From NCBI GenBank assembly GCA_046348855.1, contig JAXMDK010000016.1, forward strand, positions 1 to 64,000: a DNA stretch of 64,000 bases, given 5' to 3'. This document shows positions 1-7,414 of the stretch, in pieces (the first letter of the stretch is position 1; each line of letters begins with the position of its first letter). The position numbers and the translations under genes are program-made. Under the pieces are notes generated by a model. It was not told where the DNA came from, did not search any database, and saw nothing but the letters and a program-made list of their open reading frames with translations. The stretch is from TMP-24 sp046348855. Its GTDB lineage: Bacteria; Pseudomonadota; Alphaproteobacteria; Rhodobacterales; Rhodobacteraceae.

Positions 1-1
1 C

Positions 2-352
2 GCACTTCTGTCGCGGGCGGGGCTGGCGCTGCCGGTGGCCGACGCGGTGACACTGACCGCCAGCTACCGCGACCTGCCGCATCTGGCCGCCGACCTGCGG
101 GCGATGGGCGAGGGCAATGCACTGGCCGCACGGTCCCGCATCCCCGGCCGCCGGGCCCTGTTCGCCGAAGCAGCGCGGCTTTACGCCGAAACCTGGCCGG
201 CGCCCGAGGGGCGGATCACCGCCACCTACGAGCTGATCTTCCTGACCGGCTGGGCGCCCCACCCCAGCCAGCAAAAACCGCTGCGGCCCGGATCGGCGAT
301 GGCCCGGCTGGCCGACGCGCTGAAACCGCAGGACGAAGGAGCCGGCAAATGA
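2..352 (+). CDS. SAM-dependent methyltransferase, BioC/NDUFAF5-like (C-terminal part only)
   Basis: The reading frame is already open at the left edge, so the start and the SAM-binding N-terminal half lie outside the window. About 116 C-terminal residues are visible. The ending, with TYELIFLTGWAPH followed by a conserved QKPLRPGSA stretch, is typical of the class I methyltransferases related to BioC and mitochondrial NDUFAF5 that precede hemH in alphaproteobacteria (family knowledge). The stop codon overlaps the hemH start as ATGA, so the two genes are almost certainly co-transcribed. The substrate cannot be told from this fragment. I am fairly sure of the family and unsure of the exact role. 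Confidence 0.7.
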   Translation, partial: ALLSRAGLALPVADAVTLTASYRDLPHLAADLRAMGEGNALAARSRIPGRRALFAEAARLYAETWPAPEGRITATYELIFLTGWAPHPSQQKPLRPGSAMARLADALKPQDEGAGK

Positions 353-1422
353 CCCAGGACAACGACGCCCCGACGGGCCTTGCCCCCCGTCCCCTGCCCC
401 ATGCGCCCGCCGACCATCCGGCCCGCCCGCAACCGCGCATCGGCATTCTCTTCGCCAACCTCGGAACGCCGGACGGCTACGACTATTGGCCGATGCGCCG
501 CTACCTGTCGGAGTTCCTCTCGGACAAGCGGGTGATCGACTACCCCTGGTGGAAGTGGCAGCCGATCCTGCAACTGATCATCCTGACCCGGCGCCCCAAG
601 GCCAAGGGCCACGACTACAAGTCGATCTGGAACCACGAACGCAACGAAAGCCCGCTTCTGACCATCACCCGTCAGCAGGTCGACAAGCTGCGGCTGGCGG
701 CGATGGCCGAATGGGGCGACGGGGTGATGGTCGATTTCTGCATGCGCTACGGCAATCCCTCGACCGAAAGCCTGGTGCGGCGAATGGTGGCGGCGGGCTG
801 CGAGAAGATCCTGTTCTTTCCGCTGTATCCGCACTATGCGGGCGCGACCTCGGCCACCGCCAACGACCAGTTCTTCCGGGCGCTGATGGCCGAAAAGCAC
901 CAGCCGGCGGTGCGCACCGTGCCCCCCTATTTCGACCATCCGCTCTATGTCGAGGCGCTGGCGGCCTCGGTCGAACGGGCCTATGCGCGGCTCGACCAGC
1001 GGCCGGATGTGCTGGTCGCCTCGTACCACGGGATGCCCAAGCGCTATCTGATGGAAGGCGACCCCTACCATTGCCAATGCCAGAAGACGACGCGGCTACT
1101 GCGCGAACGGCTGGGCTGGCCGGCCGACGCGATCGACACGACCTTCCAGTCGGTCTTCGGGCCGGAGGAATGGCTGAAGCCCTATACCGTCGAACATGTG
1201 GCGGCGCTGGCCAGGGCCGGAAAACGGCGGATCGCGGTGATCTCGCCCGCCTTTTCGGCCGACTGCATCGAGACGCTGGAGGAAATCCAGGTCGAAATCC
1301 GCGATGCCTTCGTGCACGCCGGCGGCGAAAGCTTCACCTACATTCCCTGCCTGAACGACGACGACGCCCACATCGGCGCGCTGATGGCGGTGGTGCGCCA
1401 GAACCTGGCCGGCTGGGTCTGA
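349..1422 (+). CDS. hemH: ferrochelatase
   Basis: Ferrochelatase inserts ferrous iron into protoporphyrin IX, the last step of protoheme synthesis, at the inner face of the cytoplasmic membrane. The 357-residue length suits the bacterial family. An unconserved, proline-rich tail of about 29 residues precedes the core, which opens IGILFANLGTPD. The catalytic histidine sits in SYHGMPKRY near residue 227 and the acidic metal-path residues in CIETLEEI near 305. A Cys-rich patch (YHCQCQKT, about 240-247) follows the active-site loop, as is common in alphaproteobacterial enzymes. It overlaps the upstream methyltransferase gene by 4 bp and is closed by a strong hairpin terminator. Confidence 0.96.
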   Translation: MTQDNDAPTGLAPRPLPHAPADHPARPQPRIGILFANLGTPDGYDYWPMRRYLSEFLSDKRVIDYPWWKWQPILQLIILTRRPKAKGHDYKSIWNHERNESPLLTITRQQVDKLRLAAMAEWGDGVMVDFCMRYGNPSTESLVRRMVAAGCEKILFFPLYPHYAGATSATANDQFFRALMAEKHQPAVRTVPPYFDHPLYVEALAASVERAYARLDQRPDVLVASYHGMPKRYLMEGDPYHCQCQKTTRLLRERLGWPADAIDTTFQSVFGPEEWLKPYTVEHVAALARAGKRRIAVISPAFSADCIETLEEIQVEIRDAFVHAGGESFTYIPCLNDDDAHIGALMAVVRQNLAGWV

Positions 1423-1434
1423 GCCGGAAAACGA

Positions 1435-1462
1435 AAAAGGCGACGGAGAACCGTCGCCTTTT
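1435..1462. terminator. bidirectional intrinsic terminator between hemH and a small peptide gene
   Basis: A perfect 12-bp inverted repeat (arms 1435-1446 and 1451-1462, loop AGAA) has GC-rich inner arms, with AAAA at one edge and TTTT at the other. The T-run follows the stem in both reading directions. It lies between the end of hemH on the plus strand and the end of the small minus-strand gene, so it should stop transcription from both sides. Confidence 0.9.
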
Positions 1463-1485
1463 CCTGATCGGAAGTTCCGAACTGA

Positions 1486-1668
1486 TTAGTTGCTGGCGAC
1501 AGCCGCGGCAACCACGAGCAGCAGAACCAGCGGCAGAACGATGCCCGAGGACGACGAAGCGGCTTTGGCTTCGACGGGCGCCGGTTCCATGACGGGTTCA
1601 GCCATGCCGCCAGCGAAAGCCGTCGTGGCAGAGAGAGCGAGAGCGGCAGCAAGCGCGATTTTCTTCAT
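1486..1668 (-). CDS. small exported membrane peptide, copy 1
   Basis: A 60-residue protein of unknown function. It has an N-terminal signal peptide (MKKIALAAALALSATTAFAG, residues 1-20, with an AFA-type cleavage site) and a short acidic, alanine- and proline-rich linker. A serine run (SSSSG) leads into a hydrophobic C-terminal segment, about residues 42-59, ending in N. The start at 1668 was chosen because the signal sequence begins there and a GGAGAC ribosome site lies just upstream. A close paralogue is encoded at 1979-2164. The mature peptide is predicted to be anchored in the cytoplasmic membrane by its C-terminal helix. No biochemical role can be read from sequence. Confidence 0.75.
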   Translation of the reverse strand: MKKIALAAALALSATTAFAGGMAEPVMEPAPVEAKAASSSSGIVLPLVLLLVVAAAVASN

Positions 1669-1978
1669 TGTATGTCTCCATCCGCGCCCCAGCATAGGAT
1701 TCAAGTGAGGATAACTGGGGCAATTAGCGTTACCTCATGCTGACGAGTAGCCCGAAGGGCGAGATACTTGCAACACGTCTTCTGCGGTTGCGGCAAAGGT
1801 TTCGCTCACTTCGTCAAATAAGCAACACTTGCCGCGGAACTGGCCGGGCAGCGAGAGCGAATCCTGTAGTGAAAACGCGGTTTTGGCCCATTCCTGCGAT
1901 GCGGGCGGGCACACAGATCAAGCTTGCGGCGCGCGGGCGCCGCAAGCGGAGTTTTCAGGCTGAAGGATCAGGCTGGTG
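1669..1978. other. intergenic region between the two peptide genes
   Basis: This 310-bp stretch holds no gene I can support. Next to the copy 1 start (1671-1690) is a leader nearly identical to the one in front of copy 2. The hairpin that ends copy 2 is at 1922-1947. The middle part shows no coding bias in any frame. Confidence 0.6.
1922..1947 (-). terminator. hairpin downstream of small peptide copy 2
   Basis: A perfect 11-bp GC-rich inverted repeat (arms 1922-1932 and 1937-1947, loop GCGG) lies about 30 bp beyond the stop codon of the copy 2 gene. Only a weak T-rich stretch follows on the minus strand, so termination strength is uncertain. Confidence 0.6.
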
Positions 1979-2164
1979 TCAGTTGCTGGCGACGGCCGCG
2001 GCAACGACCAGAAGCAGCAGCAGCGGCAGCATGATGCCGCTCGACGACGAAGCGGCCTTCTGTTCGACGGCCGCGGGGGGCGTCACGGTCGGCTCGGCCA
2101 TGCCGCCGGCGAAGGCGGAGGTGGCGGCAAGCGACAGCGCGGCAGCAAGCACGATCTTTTTCAT
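1979..2164 (-). CDS. small exported membrane peptide, copy 2
   Basis: A 61-residue paralogue of the gene at 1486-1668, with the same plan. The signal peptide MKKIVLAAALSLAATSAFAG covers residues 1-20. A conserved GGMAEP follows the expected cleavage site, then a variable Pro/Ala linker, an SSSSGI turn and a C-terminal hydrophobic segment ending VVAAAVASN, identical in both copies. The start at 2164 sits behind the same GATGGAGACAT ribosome-site region as copy 1. The linker has diverged most, while both ends and the leader are kept. That pattern suggests a recent tandem duplication or selection on the signal, membrane and leader parts. Function unknown. Confidence 0.75.
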   Translation of the reverse strand: MKKIVLAAALSLAATSAFAGGMAEPTVTPPAAVEQKAASSSSGIMLPLLLLLVVAAAVASN

Positions 2165-2301
2165 CTCAATGTCTCCATCCGCGCCCCGATATGATTTAGC
2201 GGGATGGCCGGGGCAGCTTCCTTCCCTGGCGACAGGGTGCGGCGAGCAATGAAATTTTTCCAGCATTTTCTGCATGGATCGGTGCCAAACGGCACCGGGC
2301 G

Positions 2302-2937
2302 TCAAATCAGCAACACCTGAGTGCCAACCTGGGCCATGCCGAACAGTTCAAGGATATGTTCGTTGTAAAGCCCGACGCAGCCGTTCGACGACCGTCGCCC
2401 GATCTTGCGCGTGTCCTGGGTGCCGTGGATGCGGTAATACTGCCAGGACAGGTAGAGCGCCCGCGGCCCCAGCGGGTTCTTGGGGTCGCCGCCGGCCACG
2501 AACTCGGGCCAGTCGGGATAGCGTTCGCGCATCGAGGGCGTCGGGCGCCACGGCGGATTGACGACCTTTTCCACCACTTCGGTCTGGCCGCGGCGGGTCA
2601 GGTCATCGGTCAGGGCGACCGAACAGGGGTAAAGCTTGTAGACCGTCTGGTCTTCATTCCAGAAATGCAGCGCGCGCGAGGTGATGTCGACCAGGATCGC
2701 GCCCTTTTTGGTGTTCTGGAAGTAATCCTGCCAGTTCAGCGACCGGAAGCTCGAGATATTGCGGCGGATGTTGCTGCTAATCTCGGATTCCATCTCGGTC
2801 GAGCTGGCATCGTTCTGGTCGGTGGTGGTGCTGACCACCTGCGCCAGCGCCGGGGCCGCCAGGGCCGAGGCGGCAAGGGCCGCTGCCGTGCCCAGAAGCG
2901 CCCGACGATTGAACCTGTTTTCGTATCCTTCGCTCAT
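2302..2937 (-). CDS. exported L,D-transpeptidase (YkuD fold)
   Basis: A 211-residue periplasmic protein. The start at 2937 gives a signal peptide with a twin arginine (NRRALLGTAAALAASALAAPALAQ region), so Tat or Sec export is possible. A GAGGGA ribosome site precedes it. The YkuD domain follows, from ILVDITSRALHFW to the catalytic HGT...SSNGCVGLY motif near residues 178-195. The cysteine of SNGC is the expected nucleophile that forms 3-3 meso-diaminopimelate crosslinks or attaches proteins to peptidoglycan. The arginine that usually follows (SHGCIR type) is a glycine here. Next door are a CAP-domain lipoprotein and a second YkuD protein, suggesting an envelope-maintenance group. Confidence 0.85.
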   Translation of the reverse strand: MSEGYENRFNRRALLGTAAALAASALAAPALAQVVSTTTDQNDASSTEMESEISSNIRRNISSFRSLNWQDYFQNTKKGAILVDITSRALHFWNEDQTVYKLYPCSVALTDDLTRRGQTEVVEKVVNPPWRPTPSMRERYPDWPEFVAGGDPKNPLGPRALYLSWQYYRIHGTQDTRKIGRRSSNGCVGLYNEHILELFGMAQVGTQVLLI

Positions 2938-3134
2938 TCCCTCTGCTCCGCCTCTTGTTGGGGCTTTCCGCCCGGATCCTGGCCCGCGCCGCGCCCTGAA
3001 TTTCAGTTGCGCAACCCTGCCGCCAAGGCAAATCAAACATCTGCGACCGGCGGTTTGCGGGATGATTTGGCGTTTGAACACCGTTTGGCGAAACTGTAAA
3101 GCACCCCTGCACCAGAAGAGGGGACAGCCTCCAG

Positions 3135-3644
3135 ATGAGGAACCATATCGGCGCAGTTCTGACTGCAATCGTGCTGCTTTCGGCCTGCGTGGGCGGCCAG
3201 ACCGAGCTTGGGCCGGACGGCCGGCCGCTGCCGACGCCCTATGTCATCGGGGCGGGCGACGTCAGCCGCGTGACCTATTCGATGCTCGATTCGATCAACA
3301 GCGTGCGGGCCAAGGGCGGGCTGGCGCCGCTGACGTTGAACGCGCAGCTGACCGCCGCCGCCGCGACCCATTCGCGCGACATGGCGGTGCAGAACCGCCC
3401 CTGGCACTTCGGCTCCGATGGCTCCTCGCCCATCGAACGGGTGCGCCGCACCGGCTATACCGGCCGGATGCTGGGCGAAAACATCTCGGAAACCTATGAG
3501 AACGAGATCGAGACCCTGACCGCCTGGATGCAGGTCAAGTCGACGCGGTCGGTGATCCTCGACCCGACGGCGACGAATGTCGGGTTCTCCTGGTATCAGG
3601 AACCGCACGGCAAGATCTGGTGGACGCTGGTCACCGGCAGCTAG
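3135..3644 (+). CDS. CAP (SCP/PR-1) domain lipoprotein
   Basis: A 169-residue lipoprotein. The signal peptide ends in a lipobox (LLSAC, cysteine at residue 18), so the mature protein should be lipid-anchored. The CAP domain runs from about residue 45 to the end: SMLDSINSVRAKGGLAPLTLN, a conserved histidine in THSRDMA, GENISE near 117-122, and a C-terminal VGFSW followed by WWTLV. Bacterial CAP proteins are secreted and often linked to cell-wall handling, but their activity is poorly known. The gene stands between two minus-strand L,D-transpeptidase genes, so a link to peptidoglycan is an inference from context. Confidence 0.82.
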   Translation: MRNHIGAVLTAIVLLSACVGGQTELGPDGRPLPTPYVIGAGDVSRVTYSMLDSINSVRAKGGLAPLTLNAQLTAAAATHSRDMAVQNRPWHFGSDGSSPIERVRRTGYTGRMLGENISETYENEIETLTAWMQVKSTRSVILDPTATNVGFSWYQEPHGKIWWTLVTGS

Positions 3645-3682
3645 GCGCGCGTGGCCGGGGGGCGGCACCGCCCCCCATCGGT

Positions 3683-4180
3683 TCAGGCGTGGATGAAGAT
3701 CGGCGTGCCGGGCTGCACCATCGAATATATCTCTTCCATCTCGCGGTCGGTCACGGCGATGCAGCCGGCCGTCCAGTCGCCCTTGTTGCGCCGGTCCTTG
3801 GGGTCCTGGCCGTGGATGAAGATATCCCCGCCGGTTTCCTTGCCGGCGGCCAGGGCAAAGGCGCGGTCCTTGTCGTTCGGATAGGAAATGCCCAGCGACA
3901 GGTGATAGCGGCTGTTGGGGTTGCGGCGGCTGATGAAATACTGGCCCTCGGGCGTCTTCATGTCGCCCTCGAACTGCTTGGGGCCGATGGGGTTGCCGCC
4001 AAGGTGCATGTCATACTGCTTCAGCACCTGGTTGCCGTCCAGCAGGAACAGCTTGCGGTTGGCCTTCTGCACCACGACCGCCGTGACCGGCGGGCCGTCA
4101 TAGGTCAGGAACTTGTTGTGGCCGCAGGCGGCAAGCGCCAGTCCCATGGCGGCGGTCTGCAAAAGGGTGCGACGGTTCAT
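3683..4180 (-). CDS. L,D-transpeptidase-fold lipoprotein (YafK/DpaA-like)
   Basis: A 165-residue protein. The start at 4180 gives MNRRTLLQTAAMGLALAACG, a lipoprotein signal with cysteine at residue 19. The YkuD domain carries the pattern FIHGQD ... WTAGCIAVTD, with the nucleophile cysteine in AGC. The position after GCI is alanine, not arginine. That TxGCIAVxD form is closer to YafK-type enzymes, which include an amidase that detaches protein from peptidoglycan, than to crosslinking ErfK-type enzymes (family knowledge). Whether it builds or cuts crosslinks cannot be decided here. It lies downstream of the RNA methyltransferase gene on the same strand with a gap of about 80 bp. Confidence 0.82.
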   Translation of the reverse strand: MNRRTLLQTAAMGLALAACGHNKFLTYDGPPVTAVVVQKANRKLFLLDGNQVLKQYDMHLGGNPIGPKQFEGDMKTPEGQYFISRRNPNSRYHLSLGISYPNDKDRAFALAAGKETGGDIFIHGQDPKDRRNKGDWTAGCIAVTDREMEEIYSMVQPGTPIFIHA

Positions 4181-4259
4181 TGCCTGTAATCTCGTTGTTT
4201 TCCGCCTCTTACAGGGGCCGCGGCCGGCGGAAAAGGGCCGACACGGGGTTTTGAACCGA

Positions 4260-5483
4260 TTACCGCGAAAATGCCGCCGCAAGCTCGACATGGGTGGACC
4301 AGCGGAACTGGTCGACCGGCTGCACCCAGTCCAGCCGGAAGCCGCCGGCGGCCAGGATGCGGGCATCGCGGGCGAAGGTGACCGGGTTGCAGGACACGTA
4401 GGCCAGCCGACGCAGGGACGACCGGGCCAGTTCCTGCGCCTGGGCCTCGGCCCCGGCGCGCGGCGGGTCGATCACCACCGCGTCGAACCGGGCCAGTTCG
4501 TCGGGCAGCAGCGGCCGGCGGAACAGGTCGCGCGCCTCGGCGGTCAGCGGGCGCAGGCCCGGCGTGGCGCGGCCGGCGGCCAGCAGCGCCGCGATCATCT
4601 CCTCATCGGATTCCGCGGCGTGCACCTCGGCATCCGCCGCCAGCGGCAGGGAAAAGGTGCCGGAGCCCGAAAACAGGTCGGCGACGCGGCGGGCCGGACC
4701 GATGGCCCGGCGCACGGCGGCCAGAAGCGCCGCCTCGCCGTCCTGGGTGGCCTGCAGGAAGGCGCCGGGCGGCGGGGTGACAAGGGCCGCGCCGAACCTT
4801 TGCCGGGCCGGGCGGCGGGCGGCGACCACCTCGCCATCCCAGCCCAGCCGCGCCAGGTCGGCGGTTTCCGCCAGCGCCGCGAGCCGTGCGAACAGCCCGG
4901 CGTCCATCGGCTTGCCGCCAGCAACCGACAGGTCGATCCCGCCTTCGGTGACAGTGGCGGTCAGGGCCAGCTCGCCCTTGCGCGACCCGCCGGCCTCGGT
5001 CAGCGCCGCCATCACCGGCAGGGTTTGCAGGATGGCGGGCAGCACCAGCCGGCACTCCTTCGGCTCGACCAGCGTGCCCGAGGCGCGGCCGTGAAAGCCA
5101 ACGATCGCACCCTTCTTGGTGCGCCGCCCGGCCAAGGTCGCCCGCCGGCGCGACTGGCCGGGCGAGGTGTGGATGGGCAGGATGTCGGCGGAAAGTCCCT
5201 GCGCCGACAAAGCCTCGGCCACCACGCCCACCTTCCAGCCGGCGACGAAAGCGTCGGTCGCATGCATCAGCGCGCAGCCGCCGCAGGCCGCGTAATGCGG
5301 GCAGGGCGCGCGCCGGCGCTCGGGCGAGGGGGTGACGATGGCCGGGCTGTCCATGCGGCCCGCCACCACCTCGCCCTCGACCAGTTCGCCCGGCAAGGCG
5401 CGCGGCACGAAGACCGGCGCCCCATCCGGCCCCGCCCCGATCCCGTCGCCCAGATGACCCAGGCGGTCGATGGTCAGCCTCAT
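4260..5483 (-). CDS. TrmA/RlmD-family RNA 5-methyluridine methyltransferase
   Basis: A 407-residue class I SAM enzyme. An N-terminal TRAM-like RNA-binding segment (about 1-50) is followed by an iron-sulfur motif in CPHYAACGGC, near residues 60-69. The Rossmann core has DLFSGSGTFSLPLA near 275, the substrate motif VIDPPRAGAE near 330, and the catalytic cysteine in YVSCNPVTFARD near 360. The family methylates C5 of uridine in 23S rRNA or tRNA. Cytosolic. The exact uridine target (U747 or U1939 type) cannot be assigned from sequence. Its start overlaps the end of the upstream ABC transporter gene by 4 bp, so they share an mRNA. Confidence 0.9.
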   Translation of the reverse strand: MRLTIDRLGHLGDGIGAGPDGAPVFVPRALPGELVEGEVVAGRMDSPAIVTPSPERRRAPCPHYAACGGCALMHATDAFVAGWKVGVVAEALSAQGLSADILPIHTSPGQSRRRATLAGRRTKKGAIVGFHGRASGTLVEPKECRLVLPAILQTLPVMAALTEAGGSRKGELALTATVTEGGIDLSVAGGKPMDAGLFARLAALAETADLARLGWDGEVVAARRPARQRFGAALVTPPPGAFLQATQDGEAALLAAVRRAIGPARRVADLFSGSGTFSLPLAADAEVHAAESDEEMIAALLAAGRATPGLRPLTAEARDLFRRPLLPDELARFDAVVIDPPRAGAEAQAQELARSSLRRLAYVSCNPVTFARDARILAAGGFRLDWVQPVDQFRWSTHVELAAAFSR

Positions 5484-7339
5484 TCCGCCGCCTCTTCGGC
5501 CACCGCATCGTCGGCGCCAATGAAGCCGCCGGACTGGCGGTTCCAGTAGCGGGCGTAAAGGCCCCCCAGCGCCAGAAGCTCGGCATGGGTGCCTTCCTCG
5601 ACGATGCGGCCCTGGTCCATGACCACGATCCGGTCCATCGCAGCGATGGTCGACAAACGGTGGGCGATGGCCAGCACGGTCTTGCCCTGCATGATCCGCT
5701 CCAGCGCCCCCTGCACCGACGCCTCGACCTCGCTGTCCAGCGCGCTGGTCGCCTCGTCCAGCACCAGGATCGGCGCGTCCTTGAGGAAGGCGCGGGCCAG
5801 CGCGATGCGCTGGCGCTGGCCGCCCGACAGTTTCACGCCGCGTTCGCCCAGATAGGCCTCGTAGCCGACGCGGCCGTTGGCGTCGCGCAGGTTCAGGATG
5901 AAGTCGTGCGCCTCGGCGGCCAAGGCGGCACCCACCATCTCGGCCTCGGTCGCCTCGGGCCGGCCATACAGGATGTTCTCGCGCGCGGTGCGGTTGAACA
6001 TGGCGGTTTCCTGGGTGACCATGCCGATCTGGCGGCGCAGGGATTCCTGGGTGACCGACCTTATGTCGATGCCGTCGATCAGGATGCGGCCCTTTTCGGT
6101 GTCGTAGAGCCGCAAGAGCAGCGATACCAGCGTCGATTTCCCTGCCCCCGAGGCACCGACGACGCCGATCTTTTCGCCGGCGCGGATGGTCAGGTTGATG
6201 TCGGCCACGCCGCCCCGCCCGTCGGCGGTCTTGCGGCCATAGGAAAAGGTCACGCCCTCCATCCTGACCTCGCCCCGGACGTTGGCCATGTCCACCGCGC
6301 CGGGCGCGTCGGTCAGCGTATAGGCGGGCGACAGGGTGCGGATGCCGTCCTCGACCTCGCCCAGATTGCCGAAGATCGACATGAGCGAGAAGCTGACCCA
6401 GCCGGTCATCTGCGCCAGCCGGAACGAGATCGCGCCGGCGGCGGCGATGTCACCGGCGGTTGCGGCGCCGCCGGTCCACAGCCAGACGGTGCCGCCCACC
6501 AGCATCACCGGCAGGACCCCGGCCAGCGCCATCAGCGTCAGGCGGAACCACGACGAAATGCGCCCGTAGGTGATCGCCCGTTCGCGGAAATTCTCCATCG
6601 CCTCCAGCGCCACGCGGTCCTCGTGGCTGGCATGGGCGAACAGTTTCACCGTCTTCATGTTGGTGACGGTGTCGACGATCTGGCCGGTGACCATCGCCCG
6701 CGCCCCGGCGCGTTCGGCGCTGGCGCGGCGCACCCGGCGCAGGAAGGACCGGATCAGGAAGGCATAGGCCGCGACCCACACCAGCAGCAGCACCGCCACC
6801 CGGCGGTCGATGGCCAGAAGCAGGAACAGCGACCCCACGACCGAAGCCAGCGAAAAGGCCACCGTCTCGATCGCGCCCGAAACCACGTCGGTCGCCGCCC
6901 GCGCCGTCTGCATCTGCTTCTGGGCGATCCGTCCAGCAAAGTCGTTGTCAAAGAAGGTCACCGCCTGGCCGATGGTCCAGCGATGCAGTCGCGACAGGAT
7001 CAGCGGGAAGAGGCCCGGTTCGATCACGATGCTTTGCGAAGCGGTCGAAAGGCCGAAGATCAAGGGCCGGGCGACCAGATAAAAGACCAGGAAGAAGGCG
7101 AAAAGCTTCCAGTGGACGGCCAGCAGGGTCGCGGGCGTCGCGGTGTTGGCCGCGTCGATCACCCGCCCGAGGATGGTGGCCGAAATCGCCTCGAGCGAAC
7201 CGGCGCAGGCCGACCAGAAGGTCGCCCACATCACGCCTTTCCACGCCCCCATCAGCGCCCAGCGCAAAAAGGGCCAGGTGCGGCCCGGCGGCGGTCCGCC
7301 GGCGGGGCGGAACGGCGCTATGGTGGGGGAAAACTTCAT
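5480..7339 (-). CDS. ABC exporter half-transporter (fused membrane and ATPase domains), copy A
   Basis: A 619-residue type IV ABC half-transporter. The membrane domain (about residues 25-330) has around six hydrophobic segments. The ATPase domain carries Walker A GASGAGKST (about 395-403), signature LSGGQRQR, Walker B ILVLDEATS and the switch histidine in AIAHRLST. Family members export lipids, peptides or drugs as dimers. The next gene upstream encodes a paralogue of almost the same length, with the same C-terminal ending (YAR.W.RQSGGFIG). The pair could form a heterodimer or two homodimers. Both keep the catalytic glutamate after Walker B, so neither ATP site looks degenerate. Substrate unknown. 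Confidence 0.92.
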   Translation of the reverse strand: MKFSPTIAPFRPAGGPPPGRTWPFLRWALMGAWKGVMWATFWSACAGSLEAISATILGRVIDAANTATPATLLAVHWKLFAFFLVFYLVARPLIFGLSTASQSIVIEPGLFPLILSRLHRWTIGQAVTFFDNDFAGRIAQKQMQTARAATDVVSGAIETVAFSLASVVGSLFLLLAIDRRVAVLLLVWVAAYAFLIRSFLRRVRRASAERAGARAMVTGQIVDTVTNMKTVKLFAHASHEDRVALEAMENFRERAITYGRISSWFRLTLMALAGVLPVMLVGGTVWLWTGGAATAGDIAAAGAISFRLAQMTGWVSFSLMSIFGNLGEVEDGIRTLSPAYTLTDAPGAVDMANVRGEVRMEGVTFSYGRKTADGRGGVADINLTIRAGEKIGVVGASGAGKSTLVSLLLRLYDTEKGRILIDGIDIRSVTQESLRRQIGMVTQETAMFNRTARENILYGRPEATEAEMVGAALAAEAHDFILNLRDANGRVGYEAYLGERGVKLSGGQRQRIALARAFLKDAPILVLDEATSALDSEVEASVQGALERIMQGKTVLAIAHRLSTIAAMDRIVVMDQGRIVEEGTHAELLALGGLYARYWNRQSGGFIGADDAVAEEAAE

Positions 7340-7414
7340 GACCTGACCAAGCCAGAGCCCCGCCGGCTTGTCAACGCAGGCCGGCTTCAGCTTTTGTTGA
7401 GCGCGGGTCCATGC

